Shown in pieces: positions 52,325-61,336 of a DNA stretch of 64,000 nt. The stretch covers positions 23,891 to 87,890 of the forward strand of contig CAZPKG010000015.1 in NCBI GenBank assembly GCA_964587105.1, given 5' to 3'. The DNA is from JABWCQ01 sp964587105 (GTDB lineage: Bacteria; Electryoneota; RPQS01). Below the pieces are notes generated by a model. The model did not search any database and was not told the DNA's origin. It saw only the letters and a program-made list of their open reading frames with translations. Position 1 is the first letter of the stretch. Each line of letters begins with the position of its first letter. The position numbers were made by a program, and so were the translations under genes.

Positions 52325-52825
52325 ATGTTTGATAGAACAATTGTGAAAATTGGCGAAAAGCAATTTGAGGTCCTGCGCTCTGAGACGGAGTTGCTTGTCA
52401 ATGGCCGTAACATTGATTTTCCCGCCGTGTCCGTCGATAAGCGCCTGGTAACCGTGCGCCATCCGGATCGCATAGAGCGCTACGTTGTCAATCGCAACGG
52501 CGATGACCTTTGGCTAATCAGAAGCGGCAGAGTGCAACCGCTCGTAATCGAAACGGAGCGCGATCAATTGTTGAAAGCCGCCGCGCACGGCGTAACGGGC
52601 GAACATGGACTCATGACGCTGCGCGCCGCGATGCCCGGACTCGTCGTTCGGCTGAACGTCAAGGTTGGTCAGGTCGTGAAGCGTGGCGAGCCTGTGTTGA
52701 TCCTTGAAGCTATGAAAATGGAGAACGAAGTTCGTGCTCCTGCCGATGGGACGGTGCAAGAAATCAAGGTAAATGAACGCGACTCCGTTGAAAAGGGCGC
52801 ACACTTAATCGTGCTGACTCAATAG
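52325..52825 (+). CDS. Biotin carboxyl carrier protein
   Basis: 166 residues. The biotinyl domain is C-terminal with the modified Lys in LILEAMKMENEVRAPADGTV (around residue 130). The first 75 residues (TIVKIGEKQFEVLRSETELLVNGRNI...) resemble the BT-like linker domain of propionyl-CoA / methylcrotonyl-CoA carboxylases. Together with the preceding gene it equals a PccA split in two. Ten bases after the biotin carboxylase stop, 16 before the mutase. Confidence 0.9.
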   Translation: MFDRTIVKIGEKQFEVLRSETELLVNGRNIDFPAVSVDKRLVTVRHPDRIERYVVNRNGDDLWLIRSGRVQPLVIETERDQLLKAAAHGVTGEHGLMTLRAAMPGLVVRLNVKVGQVVKRGEPVLILEAMKMENEVRAPADGTVQEIKVNERDSVEKGAHLIVLTQ

Positions 52826-52841
52826 GAGCGGATGGCCGGTT

Positions 52842-54470
52842 ATGGAACAACGAGAACGCTGGCAAAAAGCGCTTTATGATCTGACGGCTAAACATAAAGA
52901 GCGCCGTACTCGGTTTGTCACTGACAGCGGGTTCGAGGTCGAGCCGCTCTATGTGAATGGGGCGAATTCATTTGACGACAGATTGGGCTATCCCGGATTG
53001 TATCCGTTCACACGCGGAGTACAGCCCAATATGTATCGAGGAAAACTCTGGACCATGCGGCAATACGCAGGTTTCGGAACTGCTGAAGAGTCCAATTCGC
53101 GCTACCGGTACTTGCTCAGTCAGGGCACAACTGGATTGTCGGTAGCATTCGACTTGCCGACCCAGATTGGTTATGACAGCGATTCGCCTGAGGCTTCCGG
53201 TGAAGTAGGTCGCGTCGGTGTGGCAGTGAGCAGCATCGAAGATATGAAAGTACTCTTCGATCAGATTCCACTCGATTCCGTCAGTACTTCCATGACAATC
53301 AACGCGACCGCGGCGACGTTGATGGCGCTCTATATTGCAGTGGCGCGTTCACGTGGGATCAACGAGGGCGATCTTGAAGGCACCGTGCAAAATGACATCC
53401 TGAAAGAGTTCATTGCGCGCGGGACGTATATCTATCCACCGCAACAATCGCTCAGACTTGTCACCGACGTAATCGACTATTGCCGCTTGAATATGCCGAA
53501 ATGGAACACGATTTCCGTTTCAGGCTATCACATTCGGGAGGCCGGTTCAACCGCTGTTCAGGAGTTGGCTTTCACGTTCGCAAATGCGATTACGTATGTG
53601 AAATGTGCACAAGAACGCGGAATGAAAGTTGATGAATTTGCACCGCGATTGGCATTTTTCTGGGGTTGCCATAACAATTTCTTTGAAGAAGTCGCGAAGT
53701 TCCGCGCATCCCGCCGCATCTGGGCGAAAATAGTGCGTGACAAATTCGGGGCGCTGAATGAACGCTCATGCATGCTCCGCTTTCACACACAGACTGCCGG
53801 CTGTACACTAACAGCGCAACAGCCAGATAACAATTCTGTCCGTGTAACGATGCAAGCGCTGGCTGCAGTGTTGGGTGGCACTCAAAGTTTGCACACGAAC
53901 GCGCTCGATGAAGCGCTTGGTTTGCCTACAGAGCGCACAGCGCAACTCGCACTACGGACTCAGCAGATCATTGCGTATGAATCCGGAGTGGCTGACACGG
54001 TTGACCCGATCGGTGGAAGTTATTTTGTCGAGGCTCTCACTGATCAAATCGAGGCCGAAGTCTGGCGTGAACTCGATTATATCGAAAAACTCGGCGGATC
54101 AGTCGCGGCAATTGAAAAGCGCTATTTTCAAGATGCAATTGCCAAAGAGGCCTATCGATATCAACGCGAGATTGAAGAGAATGACCGTTTCATCGTTGGC
54201 GTCAACCGCTTTCAAGTTGACGAGCAGGGCGAACCGCCTGTTCTTTATGTTGACCCCGCGTTAGAAGAGAAGCAACGCGCGAGTTTGGCGAAACTGCGTC
54301 GCGATCGCGATAAAGTGAAAGTAACAAATGTACTCGCCGAATTGGCGCGCGAAGCAAAATCAACCGCCAATCTCATGCCGCACCTAATTGCGTGCGTTGA
54401 GCACAAGGCGACGCTGGGTGAAATCTCAAACTGCCTGCGCGAAACATGGGGAGTCTATCAGGATTCATGA
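52842..54470 (+). CDS. Methylmalonyl-CoA mutase large subunit (substrate-binding part)
   Basis: 542 residues covering the TIM-barrel substrate domain only: YPGLYPFTRGVQPNMYRGKLWTMRQYAGFGTAEESNSRYRYLL, FDLPTQIGYDSDSP, GTVQNDILKEFIARGTYIYPP, ISVSGYHIREAGSTAVQELAF, RFHTQTAGCTLTAQQPDNNSVRV and SLHTNALDEALGLPTE. It stops before any cobalamin-binding DxHxxG domain, so a separate B12 subunit must exist outside the window. It interconverts methylmalonyl-CoA and succinyl-CoA with adenosylcobalamin. Neighbouring biotin enzymes complete the propionyl-CoA to succinyl-CoA route or its reverse. Confidence 0.95.
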   Translation: MEQRERWQKALYDLTAKHKERRTRFVTDSGFEVEPLYVNGANSFDDRLGYPGLYPFTRGVQPNMYRGKLWTMRQYAGFGTAEESNSRYRYLLSQGTTGLSVAFDLPTQIGYDSDSPEASGEVGRVGVAVSSIEDMKVLFDQIPLDSVSTSMTINATAATLMALYIAVARSRGINEGDLEGTVQNDILKEFIARGTYIYPPQQSLRLVTDVIDYCRLNMPKWNTISVSGYHIREAGSTAVQELAFTFANAITYVKCAQERGMKVDEFAPRLAFFWGCHNNFFEEVAKFRASRRIWAKIVRDKFGALNERSCMLRFHTQTAGCTLTAQQPDNNSVRVTMQALAAVLGGTQSLHTNALDEALGLPTERTAQLALRTQQIIAYESGVADTVDPIGGSYFVEALTDQIEAEVWRELDYIEKLGGSVAAIEKRYFQDAIAKEAYRYQREIEENDRFIVGVNRFQVDEQGEPPVLYVDPALEEKQRASLAKLRRDRDKVKVTNVLAELAREAKSTANLMPHLIACVEHKATLGEISNCLRETWGVYQDS

Positions 54471-55246
54471 TGGGTTGGGATGACAAACAGCTTCACTGGC
54501 ACCTTGCGACGCGCAGATTTGGGCGACAGCATAAGTACTTCGACGAGATTGATTCTACGAATCGCTGGTTGATCGAGCATCTGGACGCTTTCACTTTGTC
54601 CGGCGGCGTGGCAATTGCGGGCCATCAAACTTCCGGTCGAGGACGGCAATCACGTTTGTGGGCGGATGCCCCCGGCAATGGACTATTGTGTTCAGTCAAG
54701 CTGCAATTACGCGGTAAGCATACAGCCAAGGGTTTTCTTTCCATGATTCCCGCCATTGCCCTTGCGCGCGCGATCACATTGCATGATCCTGCCGCCGAAG
54801 TCGCGCTAAAGTGGCCGAACGACGTATTGCTTTCGCACAAGAAAGTTGCGGGCATCCTTGCTGAGTCTACAATATGCGGCGGAGTCGAAGTCGTTATCGT
54901 CGGAATTGGAGTAAATGTTTATTCCATTCCACCCGGAGAGTTTATTTGGCCCGCGACGAGTCTGCGTGAAGATTCCAAGTGGCATCCGAGCCGTGAAGTT
55001 TTATTAGCAGAATTGTTAAATCATTGGGAACCGTTGTATGATCAATTCTTGGACAACGATCTTGATGGCCTACGTTCCGCATGGGAGGAGTTCGGCCCGC
55101 GAAAAGGTGCGCACATGAAACGTGTTGAGTCTCCCAATTTTGTTGAAGGTGAATTTGCGGGCATCGGCGAAAACGGCCAACTCTTGCTGCGCAATACCGA
55201 AGGAGTGATTCACGAAGTTTACAGTGGAGATATTCTCCCCGCATGA
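54467..55246 (+). CDS. birA: Biotin--protein ligase
   Basis: 259 residues; attaches biotin to carrier proteins such as the one encoded at 52325. ATG 54467 overlaps the mutase stop (ATGA; a second ATG at 54470 is equally possible). There is no N-terminal DNA-binding domain, so it is not a repressor. Motifs: IDSTNRWL, GHQTSGRGRQSRLWADAPGNGL (biotinyl-AMP loop), ALKWPNDVLLSHKKVAGILAE, GIGVNVY. The overlap with its substrate-pathway genes and with coaX downstream suggests one cofactor operon. Confidence 0.95.
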   Translation: MMGWDDKQLHWHLATRRFGRQHKYFDEIDSTNRWLIEHLDAFTLSGGVAIAGHQTSGRGRQSRLWADAPGNGLLCSVKLQLRGKHTAKGFLSMIPAIALARAITLHDPAAEVALKWPNDVLLSHKKVAGILAESTICGGVEVVIVGIGVNVYSIPPGEFIWPATSLREDSKWHPSREVLLAELLNHWEPLYDQFLDNDLDGLRSAWEEFGPRKGAHMKRVESPNFVEGEFAGIGENGQLLLRNTEGVIHEVYSGDILPA

Positions 55247-56010
55247 GTGCACTGGTCGGTATCGACGTCGGCAACACTCACACTACGGTAGGATGGTGGG
55301 AGGGAGGAGAATGGCTCCATGAGTGGCGTCTGACTACAAAGGCGCACCGCACTAATGATGAGTGGACGGGCTCGCTTGAAGGTGTTCTTCGGCGCGCGGG
55401 TTTCCCTGAACACGCAATTGCATTATTGGCAATTTCATCCGTGGTTCCAGAGATGACCGCGAATATGCAGTTTGCCGCACGCGAGTTGGGGCTGACGCCC
55501 ATCGTTATTGGAGCGGATCACATCAAGAGTTTGCAAATCGCGTATGATCCCCCGCACGCCGTCGGCCCGGACAGGCTTTGCGGAGTTGCCGCCGCTGTTT
55601 CGCGGTTTGGCGCACCGGTTATCGTAGTCGATCTCGGCACGGCAACTGTAATTGATGTGGTTGACAAGGATCGAACCTATTGCGGCGGAATAATTGCGCC
55701 CGGCGTTGCGACCGCTGCCGAGAGCCTGAACAAAGCAACCGCTCTTCTGCCAAAAGTCGAGTTGGCATTTCCGCCTAATGTGGTCGGTACAAATACTGTT
55801 GAAGCTATTCAGAGCGGCATCTTGTACGGAGCATTGTCCATGATCGATGGTTTGGTTTTGCGAATCCAAGCCGAACTTGGAAAGGTTCCCGTCGTCGCCA
55901 CCGGTGGTTTCGCCGATCTCCTGCAAGGACAGAGTTCAACCATCACCTATGTAGATCAGCGACTCGTCTTGGAAGGCATCCGGCTTCTCGCAACACGTGA
56001 ATGGTCATGA
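55243..56010 (+). CDS. coaX: Type III pantothenate kinase
   Basis: 255 residues; first step of coenzyme A synthesis. GIDVGNTHTTVG (phosphate loop), VGPDRLCGVAAA, VDLGTATVIDVV and CGGIIAPGVATAAESL are the family motifs. Overlaps birA by 4 bases, a common pairing in bacteria, and the amidase downstream by 4 bases. Confidence 0.96.
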   Translation: MSALVGIDVGNTHTTVGWWEGGEWLHEWRLTTKAHRTNDEWTGSLEGVLRRAGFPEHAIALLAISSVVPEMTANMQFAARELGLTPIVIGADHIKSLQIAYDPPHAVGPDRLCGVAAAVSRFGAPVIVVDLGTATVIDVVDKDRTYCGGIIAPGVATAAESLNKATALLPKVELAFPPNVVGTNTVEAIQSGILYGALSMIDGLVLRIQAELGKVPVVATGGFADLLQGQSSTITYVDQRLVLEGIRLLATREWS

Positions 56011-57470
56011 TCCGCTTATTGATTGCGTTGGTGGTTGCGACCTTCGTCTCGGCTGCCGAGATCAAGCTCGTCTATCCGCGACTTGAAGCGGGTCAGGACA
56101 CCTTTCGATATCGAAGCTCGTTAGACTCGACCTTTGTGCTGGGGGAGGTAACGGAATTTCAGCCCGGCATGGTTTTGACTTGTGATGGCATTTCGGTAAA
56201 TCCGTCGAATGATGGCACTTTTTTGGCTTTTCTCCCGATTCCGTGGCAATCCGAAACTTTGGCGTGGAATTTCAGTCTAACTAACAGAGGGGCAGAGACT
56301 TCCAGCCTTCGCTTCCCGTTTGCTGCGGCTCATGAGCCTGTTCCAATAGTCTGGACCGCTCTGCCAGATCCGGTCGTGTTTCGAGTTAAGGACCCCGCCG
56401 CGCACACGCGAACAACGGTTGGCGGCAGCTACCACCTATTTCCGGATTCGGGAACAGCGCTGCTTGTCACGAAAACTTCGCCCAATTGGCTCGAGTTCAA
56501 TGTTGGACGTGGAATCTCGGGTGTGATCGAGCGCAGATTCGTTGATAGCGTTGGCGTGGACAGTTCTTTTGCAATGCCGCTGCGAATTGGAAACGGACTG
56601 GTCGTTTCGCTTGACGAGACAACCCGAATAGAATTTTCCGCTAACCGAACTTCGCTGATTGAGTGCTCGACGGAGCCGGAAGGAGACGAGTTAGCGCTTA
56701 CTGTTTACGACGCCGTGTGTGCGATTGACAGAATTCGTTATGTTGAAGCGGCGCGTGACGTTGTTAACGACGTGACGTGGTCACAGAAGCCCTGGGGTGT
56801 CGAGTTCCTGATCAAATTGAACTCGCCGATTACGCGCGGATTCAAACGCTTCTCCAGTGATTCGACTGTGGGAGTTGAACTATATTTTAGCTCGAACGAG
56901 TCTTCCGGTTTGCGCGGCAAGCGGATAGTGCTCGACCCCGGACATGGCGGCTCGGCAGACGGTTCCATCGGCCCGCGCGGGAACAAAGAGAAGGATATTG
57001 CCTTGCATTGGTCCGAAATTCTCGAGCGCGAACTTCGGAGCAGGGGCGCCGAAGTTGTTCGGACGCGCACCGATGACGTTTCGCTTGGACTGCATGATCG
57101 GGTCGTCGATGCTCGCGCAGAGAACCCCGACGTGTTCTTGAGTCTGCACGGCAATGCCTTGCCGGATGGCGAGAACCCGTTCGAGCGATATGGTTGCGGT
57201 ACGTACTACTATCAATCGCTTAGCCGCCCACTCGCCGAGTCAATTCAGAATGCAATTCTTGAGAAAACCGGATTGCATGACGATGGCGTATTCGATGCGA
57301 ATTTCGCGGTGGTAAGACCGACTGATTTCCCTGCGGTTCTGATTGAAGCCGCGTACATCATGCACCCGAATGAAGAGGCGAAACTAATCGACGAAAAGTT
57401 TCTTCTCGAATTGTCCCGCGGAGTCGCAAACGGGCTCCTCGATTACTTTAGCAAGGCACCCGCGAGGTAA
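56007..57470 (+). CDS. N-acetylmuramoyl-L-alanine amidase (Amidase_3), second copy
   Basis: 487 residues from ATG 56007 (ATGA with coaX). Signal peptide IRLLIALVVATFVSA/AE. The first 300 residues are strand-rich and include a probable SH3-like segment (HEPVPIVWTALPDPVVFRVKDP) and AMIN-like sequence (WSQKPWGVEFLIKLNSPITRGF). The catalytic part has IVLDPGHGGSADG, Glu in NKEKDIAL, FLSLHGNALP and VLIEAAYIMHPNE. It differs from the amidase at 7503 in its long N-terminal region, so targeting is probably different. Confidence 0.9.
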   Translation: MIRLLIALVVATFVSAAEIKLVYPRLEAGQDTFRYRSSLDSTFVLGEVTEFQPGMVLTCDGISVNPSNDGTFLAFLPIPWQSETLAWNFSLTNRGAETSSLRFPFAAAHEPVPIVWTALPDPVVFRVKDPAAHTRTTVGGSYHLFPDSGTALLVTKTSPNWLEFNVGRGISGVIERRFVDSVGVDSSFAMPLRIGNGLVVSLDETTRIEFSANRTSLIECSTEPEGDELALTVYDAVCAIDRIRYVEAARDVVNDVTWSQKPWGVEFLIKLNSPITRGFKRFSSDSTVGVELYFSSNESSGLRGKRIVLDPGHGGSADGSIGPRGNKEKDIALHWSEILERELRSRGAEVVRTRTDDVSLGLHDRVVDARAENPDVFLSLHGNALPDGENPFERYGCGTYYYQSLSRPLAESIQNAILEKTGLHDDGVFDANFAVVRPTDFPAVLIEAAYIMHPNEEAKLIDEKFLLELSRGVANGLLDYFSKAPAR

Positions 57471-57473
57471 GAT

Positions 57474-57950
57474 TTGGAGAAACAGTATATATCTCGAGCC
57501 GGCATGGAAAAACTGCAGGCCGAACTTAATGATTGGAAATATGTCAAACGCCCGGCGATGGTCAAGCAACTGTCCATTGCGCGCGAACACGGCGATTTAT
57601 CTGAGAATGCCGAGTATCACGCCGCAAAAGAAGACCTCGCCCGCATTGACGCGAAGATACACCAACTTGAAGCCATGATGCACTCCGCCGTAATGATCGA
57701 CTCCAGTCAGATCGTCGCGGATCAAGTGCGCTTGCTCACGCGCGTCAAGATTCTTGACAAAAAGAAGAAATCCGAACGCGTGTTTACAATCGTTTCCGCT
57801 GCAGAGGCCAACCCCGCAGAAGGCCGAATAAGTCATCAGTCACCCATCGGTCAAGGCCTGATGGGCGGCAAAGTTGGTGAGACCGTCGAAATCACAATTC
57901 CAGCCGGTGTCGTGGAATGGACAATTCTGGAAATCTTTCCGCTGGAGTGA
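57474..57950 (+). CDS. greA: Transcription elongation factor GreA
   Basis: 158 residues from TTG 57474 with GAGG a few bases upstream. N-terminal coiled coil with the conserved acidic tip in REHGDLSENAEYHAAKEDLARI (Asp and Glu that reach the polymerase active site), and C-terminal domain ISHQSPIGQGLMGGKVGETVEITIPAG. Rescues backtracked RNA polymerase by transcript cleavage. Confidence 0.97.
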   Translation: MEKQYISRAGMEKLQAELNDWKYVKRPAMVKQLSIAREHGDLSENAEYHAAKEDLARIDAKIHQLEAMMHSAVMIDSSQIVADQVRLLTRVKILDKKKKSERVFTIVSAAEANPAEGRISHQSPIGQGLMGGKVGETVEITIPAGVVEWTILEIFPLE

Positions 57951-57970
57951 GCGGAAGAAAGGAAGTGACC

Positions 57971-58642
57971 ATGGAAACTACAACAGTCAGACGCTTGACG
58001 CGATCTACCAGAGAACGCATCTTTGCAGGAGTCTGCGGCGGCGCCGCGAACTATCTCGGCATTGATCCCGCCCTCGCGAGAATCCTGTTCGTTGCGATTA
58101 CGCTCATTACGGGCGTCTTTCCCGGCATTTTGGCCTACATTGCCGCGTGGATTCTTGTACCTGAAGATGACGGAACACTGAAGCGCGTCAGTACTTCAAA
58201 TGTTTCCAAGAGCCGCAAAATAATGGCCTTCATGTTGCTCGCCATTGGCTTGCTTGGACTCGGTATTGCTACGCTTATGAACGAAGACCATGACAACAGC
58301 CTCGCCTTTGTTGGGCCGGTGCTGGTCATCATTCTCTCCATCGTTTTGTTGGCCCGCAAATCTGATGCGGCCGTTAATGACGACACCTATGCTGTGCAAG
58401 GAGAAACCATGAGTGGAACGGTTGAGGAGACGCGCCGCTTGAAACGCTCGCGTCGCGACAAAAAAATCGGCGGGGTCTGCGGCGGATTCGGTGATTATTT
58501 CAATGTGGATCCTACGCTTGTAAGAGTGCTTTGGATACTTGCCGTGCTCTTAGGTGGTACAGGCTTGTTGCTTTACATAATTCTATGGATCGTCATGCCC
58601 CTCGAGGCTGAACCTGCGCTTGGAACTCATCGACAAACTTAA
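57971..58642 (+). CDS. Membrane protein with two PspC domains
   Basis: 223 residues from ATG 57971, 20 bases after greA (GAAAGGAAG ahead). First PspC unit: RRLTRSTRERIFAGVCGGAANYLGIDPALARILFVAITLITG...YIAAWILVPED. Two further hydrophobic helices follow (IMAFMLLAIGLLGLGIATLM; FVGPVLVIILSIVLLA). The second PspC unit is RRLKRSRRDKKIGGVCGGFGDYFNVDPTLVRVLWILAVLLGGTG...WIVMPLE. PspC proteins take part in envelope-stress (phage shock) signalling. No pspA is nearby. Internal duplication with different spacer is clear by eye. Confidence 0.9.
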   Translation: METTTVRRLTRSTRERIFAGVCGGAANYLGIDPALARILFVAITLITGVFPGILAYIAAWILVPEDDGTLKRVSTSNVSKSRKIMAFMLLAIGLLGLGIATLMNEDHDNSLAFVGPVLVIILSIVLLARKSDAAVNDDTYAVQGETMSGTVEETRRLKRSRRDKKIGGVCGGFGDYFNVDPTLVRVLWILAVLLGGTGLLLYIILWIVMPLEAEPALGTHRQT

Positions 58643-58650
58643 GGAACTTC

Positions 58651-60444
58651 ATGCGGCCTGACGTTCGGAATTTCTGCATCATTGCTCACATTGATCACGG
58701 CAAGTCCACTCTCGCGGATAGATTGCTCGAGCAGACTCGCACCCTTGACCAGCGGCAGATGACGACGCAGGTGCTTGATAACATGGATCTCGAAAAAGAG
58801 CGCGGGATCACGATTAAAATGCACCCCATTACAATGCAGTACACGCATAGCAATGGAAAGACTTACACGCTCAATTTGATTGACACTCCCGGCCACGTGG
58901 ATTTCACATATGAAGTATCGCGCAGCCTGAAAGCCTGTGAAGGCGCGATTCTCGTGGTCGATGCGAGTCAGGGTATGGAAGCCCAAACGCTCTCAAATCT
59001 CTATCTCGCTCTCGACTCGGACTTAGAGATTCTTCCGGTTCTGAACAAAGTTGATTTGCCCGTCGCGCGACCCGACGAAATTTCTCATCAAGTCGGTGAC
59101 CTATTGGGCGTTGATCCCGATTCTATCCTGCGCGTTAGCGGCAAAACAGGCATGGGCGTCCCGGAGTTGCTTGAAGCGATTGTTGACCGCTTTCCCCCGC
59201 CGCGCGGTAGCGTTAATGAGCCATTGCGCGCCTTGATCTTCGATTCGCAGTACGATATGTATCGCGGCGCCATCGCCCATGTGCGAGTCGTTGACGGTGC
59301 GATAAGACCCGGACAGAAAATATTTTTCGGCGCTGCGCAAAAAGAGTTTGATGTGCAGGAAGTGGGCGTACTCCGACTCGCGCAGATTCGCCGTGACGAA
59401 CTTATTGCCGGTGACGTTGGCTATGTTGCGAGTGGATGTCGTGAAGTTCGCGACATTCGTGTGGGTGATACGATCTTTGATGCGAACAACAAAGCAATAG
59501 AGCCGCTGGCGGGCTATCGCGACGTCAAGCCAATGGTGTTTGCGGGCGTCTATCCTGCGGACACGAGCGATTATGAACTCCTGCGCGATTCTCTCGCTAA
59601 ACTGAGCTTGAATGACAGCGCGTTGAACTACGAACCGGAAACTTCCGTCGCATTGGGTTTCGGTTTTCGCGTCGGTTTTCTTGGCCTACTTCACTTTGAA
59701 GTGATACAGGAACGGCTCGAACGTGAGTATAACCTCGACTTGGTTTGCACGGTTCCGTCAGTCGAATACCGCGCAACGTTGACAGACAAAACCGTCGTGC
59801 TTGTTGAGAACCCCGTGAAATTGCCTCCCGCTGGCGATACGGAATTCATGGAAGAGCCGTTCGTCCGAGCCTCGATTATTACTCCCGAAGAGTACATCGG
59901 AGCGATCATGCAGCTTTGCATCGAGGCGCGCGGCACATACATTAACACAGAGTATCTCGACTCGACTCGCGTAAACTTACATTATGAATTGCCGCTTGCA
60001 GAAATTATTTTTGATTTCTACGACCGCCTGAAGAGCATTTCGCGCGGCTATGCTTCGTTTGATTACGAGATCATGGACTACCGTCAGAGTGAGTTGACCC
60101 GTCTTGATATTCTCGTGAATGGCGAGATCGTTGACGCCTTGTCGGTAATTGTGCATACTGATAAAGCATATGCATGGGGTCGGCGAGTTTGCGATAGATT
60201 GGTCGATCTTATTCCTCGACAGATGTTCGAGGTTGCGATTCAGGCGGCAATCGGATCTAAAGTTATCGCGCGCTCAACCGTTCGCGCCATGCGCAAGAAT
60301 GTTCTGGCCAAGTGCTACGGCGGCGATATTACCCGCAAAAAGAAACTGCTGGAAAAACAGAAAGCCGGAAAGAAGCGTATGAAAGCCGTCGGCAACGTTG
60401 AGATTCCGCAGGAAGCATTTCTTGCAATTCTCAAGGCCGAATGA
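58651..60444 (+). CDS. lepA: Elongation factor 4
   Basis: 597 residues, standard length. GTPase motifs: AHIDHGKST (G1), ERGITIKM (G2), DTPGHVDF (G3), NKVDLP (G4), SGKTG (G5-like). Then the LepA-specific C-terminal domain, ending with KKLLEKQKAGKKRMKAVGNVEIPQEAFLAIL. Ribosome-binding GTPase. AAGGAA lies 5 bases before ATG 58651. Confidence 0.98.
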   Translation: MRPDVRNFCIIAHIDHGKSTLADRLLEQTRTLDQRQMTTQVLDNMDLEKERGITIKMHPITMQYTHSNGKTYTLNLIDTPGHVDFTYEVSRSLKACEGAILVVDASQGMEAQTLSNLYLALDSDLEILPVLNKVDLPVARPDEISHQVGDLLGVDPDSILRVSGKTGMGVPELLEAIVDRFPPPRGSVNEPLRALIFDSQYDMYRGAIAHVRVVDGAIRPGQKIFFGAAQKEFDVQEVGVLRLAQIRRDELIAGDVGYVASGCREVRDIRVGDTIFDANNKAIEPLAGYRDVKPMVFAGVYPADTSDYELLRDSLAKLSLNDSALNYEPETSVALGFGFRVGFLGLLHFEVIQERLEREYNLDLVCTVPSVEYRATLTDKTVVLVENPVKLPPAGDTEFMEEPFVRASIITPEEYIGAIMQLCIEARGTYINTEYLDSTRVNLHYELPLAEIIFDFYDRLKSISRGYASFDYEIMDYRQSELTRLDILVNGEIVDALSVIVHTDKAYAWGRRVCDRLVDLIPRQMFEVAIQAAIGSKVIARSTVRAMRKNVLAKCYGGDITRKKKLLEKQKAGKKRMKAVGNVEIPQEAFLAILKAE

Positions 60445-60505
60445 AACCAAACTGGGTCTTTCCGAGCCTTAATCTTAACTGAATCGATCACCTGTAAGGA
60501 TAAGC

Positions 60506-61264
60506 ATGACAGTAGTCAGCGGCAGCGCGGCCACGACGCCTGCGAGTACCGAACGACAAGCCCGCAGCAAGAGTACGGTTCGCGAATGGACAGAATTCTT
60601 CGTTACCCTGATCATCATGGTGTTCTTCATTCGTGTTACGACCGTCGAGGCATTTCGAATTCCGACCGGCTCGATGGAGAATACGCTGCTCGTCGGGGAC
60701 TTCCTGCTTGTGAACAAATTTGTTTACGGCATTCGCACGCCTGATTGGATCGGTATTCCGTTTACTGATATTGGTTTTAGCATTCCCGCCACGCGCTTGC
60801 CTGCACCTTCAAAGGTGAAGCAAGGCGACATTGTTGTCTTTAAGTATCCATTAGACCCAACGCTTAACTATATTAAGCGTTGTGTGGCCGGTCCGGGACA
60901 GACGCTTGAGATTCGCGATCGTCAAGTCTATGTTGATGGTATAGCGATGCCGAACCCGCCCGAATCTCAATTTACTTCACCAGCTCCCATTCGATCAGGT
61001 CTTGGCGAGCGCGGGATCTTTAGTCCGCAAGGCGTCGCTTGGAATCATGACAATTACGGTCCCATCACAATTCCTGAGGGCCACTACTTCATGATGGGTG
61101 ACAATCGAGACAATTCTGCTGATTCGCGCTACTGGGGTTTTTTGCCCGAAGAAGATATCGTCGGCAAAGCGTTGATCATCTATTTTAGTTGGGACAAGAA
61201 TCAAGGGATTTCAAAGTTCTACAAGTCCATTCGCTTTAATCGAATTGGCGATTGGATTTCGTAA
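60506..61264 (+). CDS. lepB: Signal peptidase I
   Basis: 252-residue inner-membrane protease that removes signal peptides from exported proteins. One N-terminal helix (WTEFFVTLIIMVFFIRVTTVEAF) precedes the catalytic Ser in IPTGSMENTLLVGDFLLVNKF. The Lys is in NYIKRCVAGPG, and the conserved box is MMGDNRDNSADSRYWGFLP. It follows lepA, the classical order. Shine-Dalgarno AAGGA before ATG 60506. Many exported proteins in this window are its likely substrates. Confidence 0.97.
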   Translation: MTVVSGSAATTPASTERQARSKSTVREWTEFFVTLIIMVFFIRVTTVEAFRIPTGSMENTLLVGDFLLVNKFVYGIRTPDWIGIPFTDIGFSIPATRLPAPSKVKQGDIVVFKYPLDPTLNYIKRCVAGPGQTLEIRDRQVYVDGIAMPNPPESQFTSPAPIRSGLGERGIFSPQGVAWNHDNYGPITIPEGHYFMMGDNRDNSADSRYWGFLPEEDIVGKALIIYFSWDKNQGISKFYKSIRFNRIGDWIS

Positions 61265-61283
61265 CAGAACGCGTACAATTACA

Positions 61284-61320
61284 ACAAAGGGCCGACTCAA
61301 ATGAGTCGGCCCTTTGTTTT
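61284..61320. terminator. Terminator after lepB
   Basis: A 16-base perfect stem (61284-61299 with 61302-61317), two-base loop, followed by TTT on the plus strand. It also lies 20 bases past the stop of the minus-strand membrane cluster and may end it too, though the U-run on that side is poor. Confidence 0.92.
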
Positions 61321-61336
61321 GCACTTCTATTGTTTG

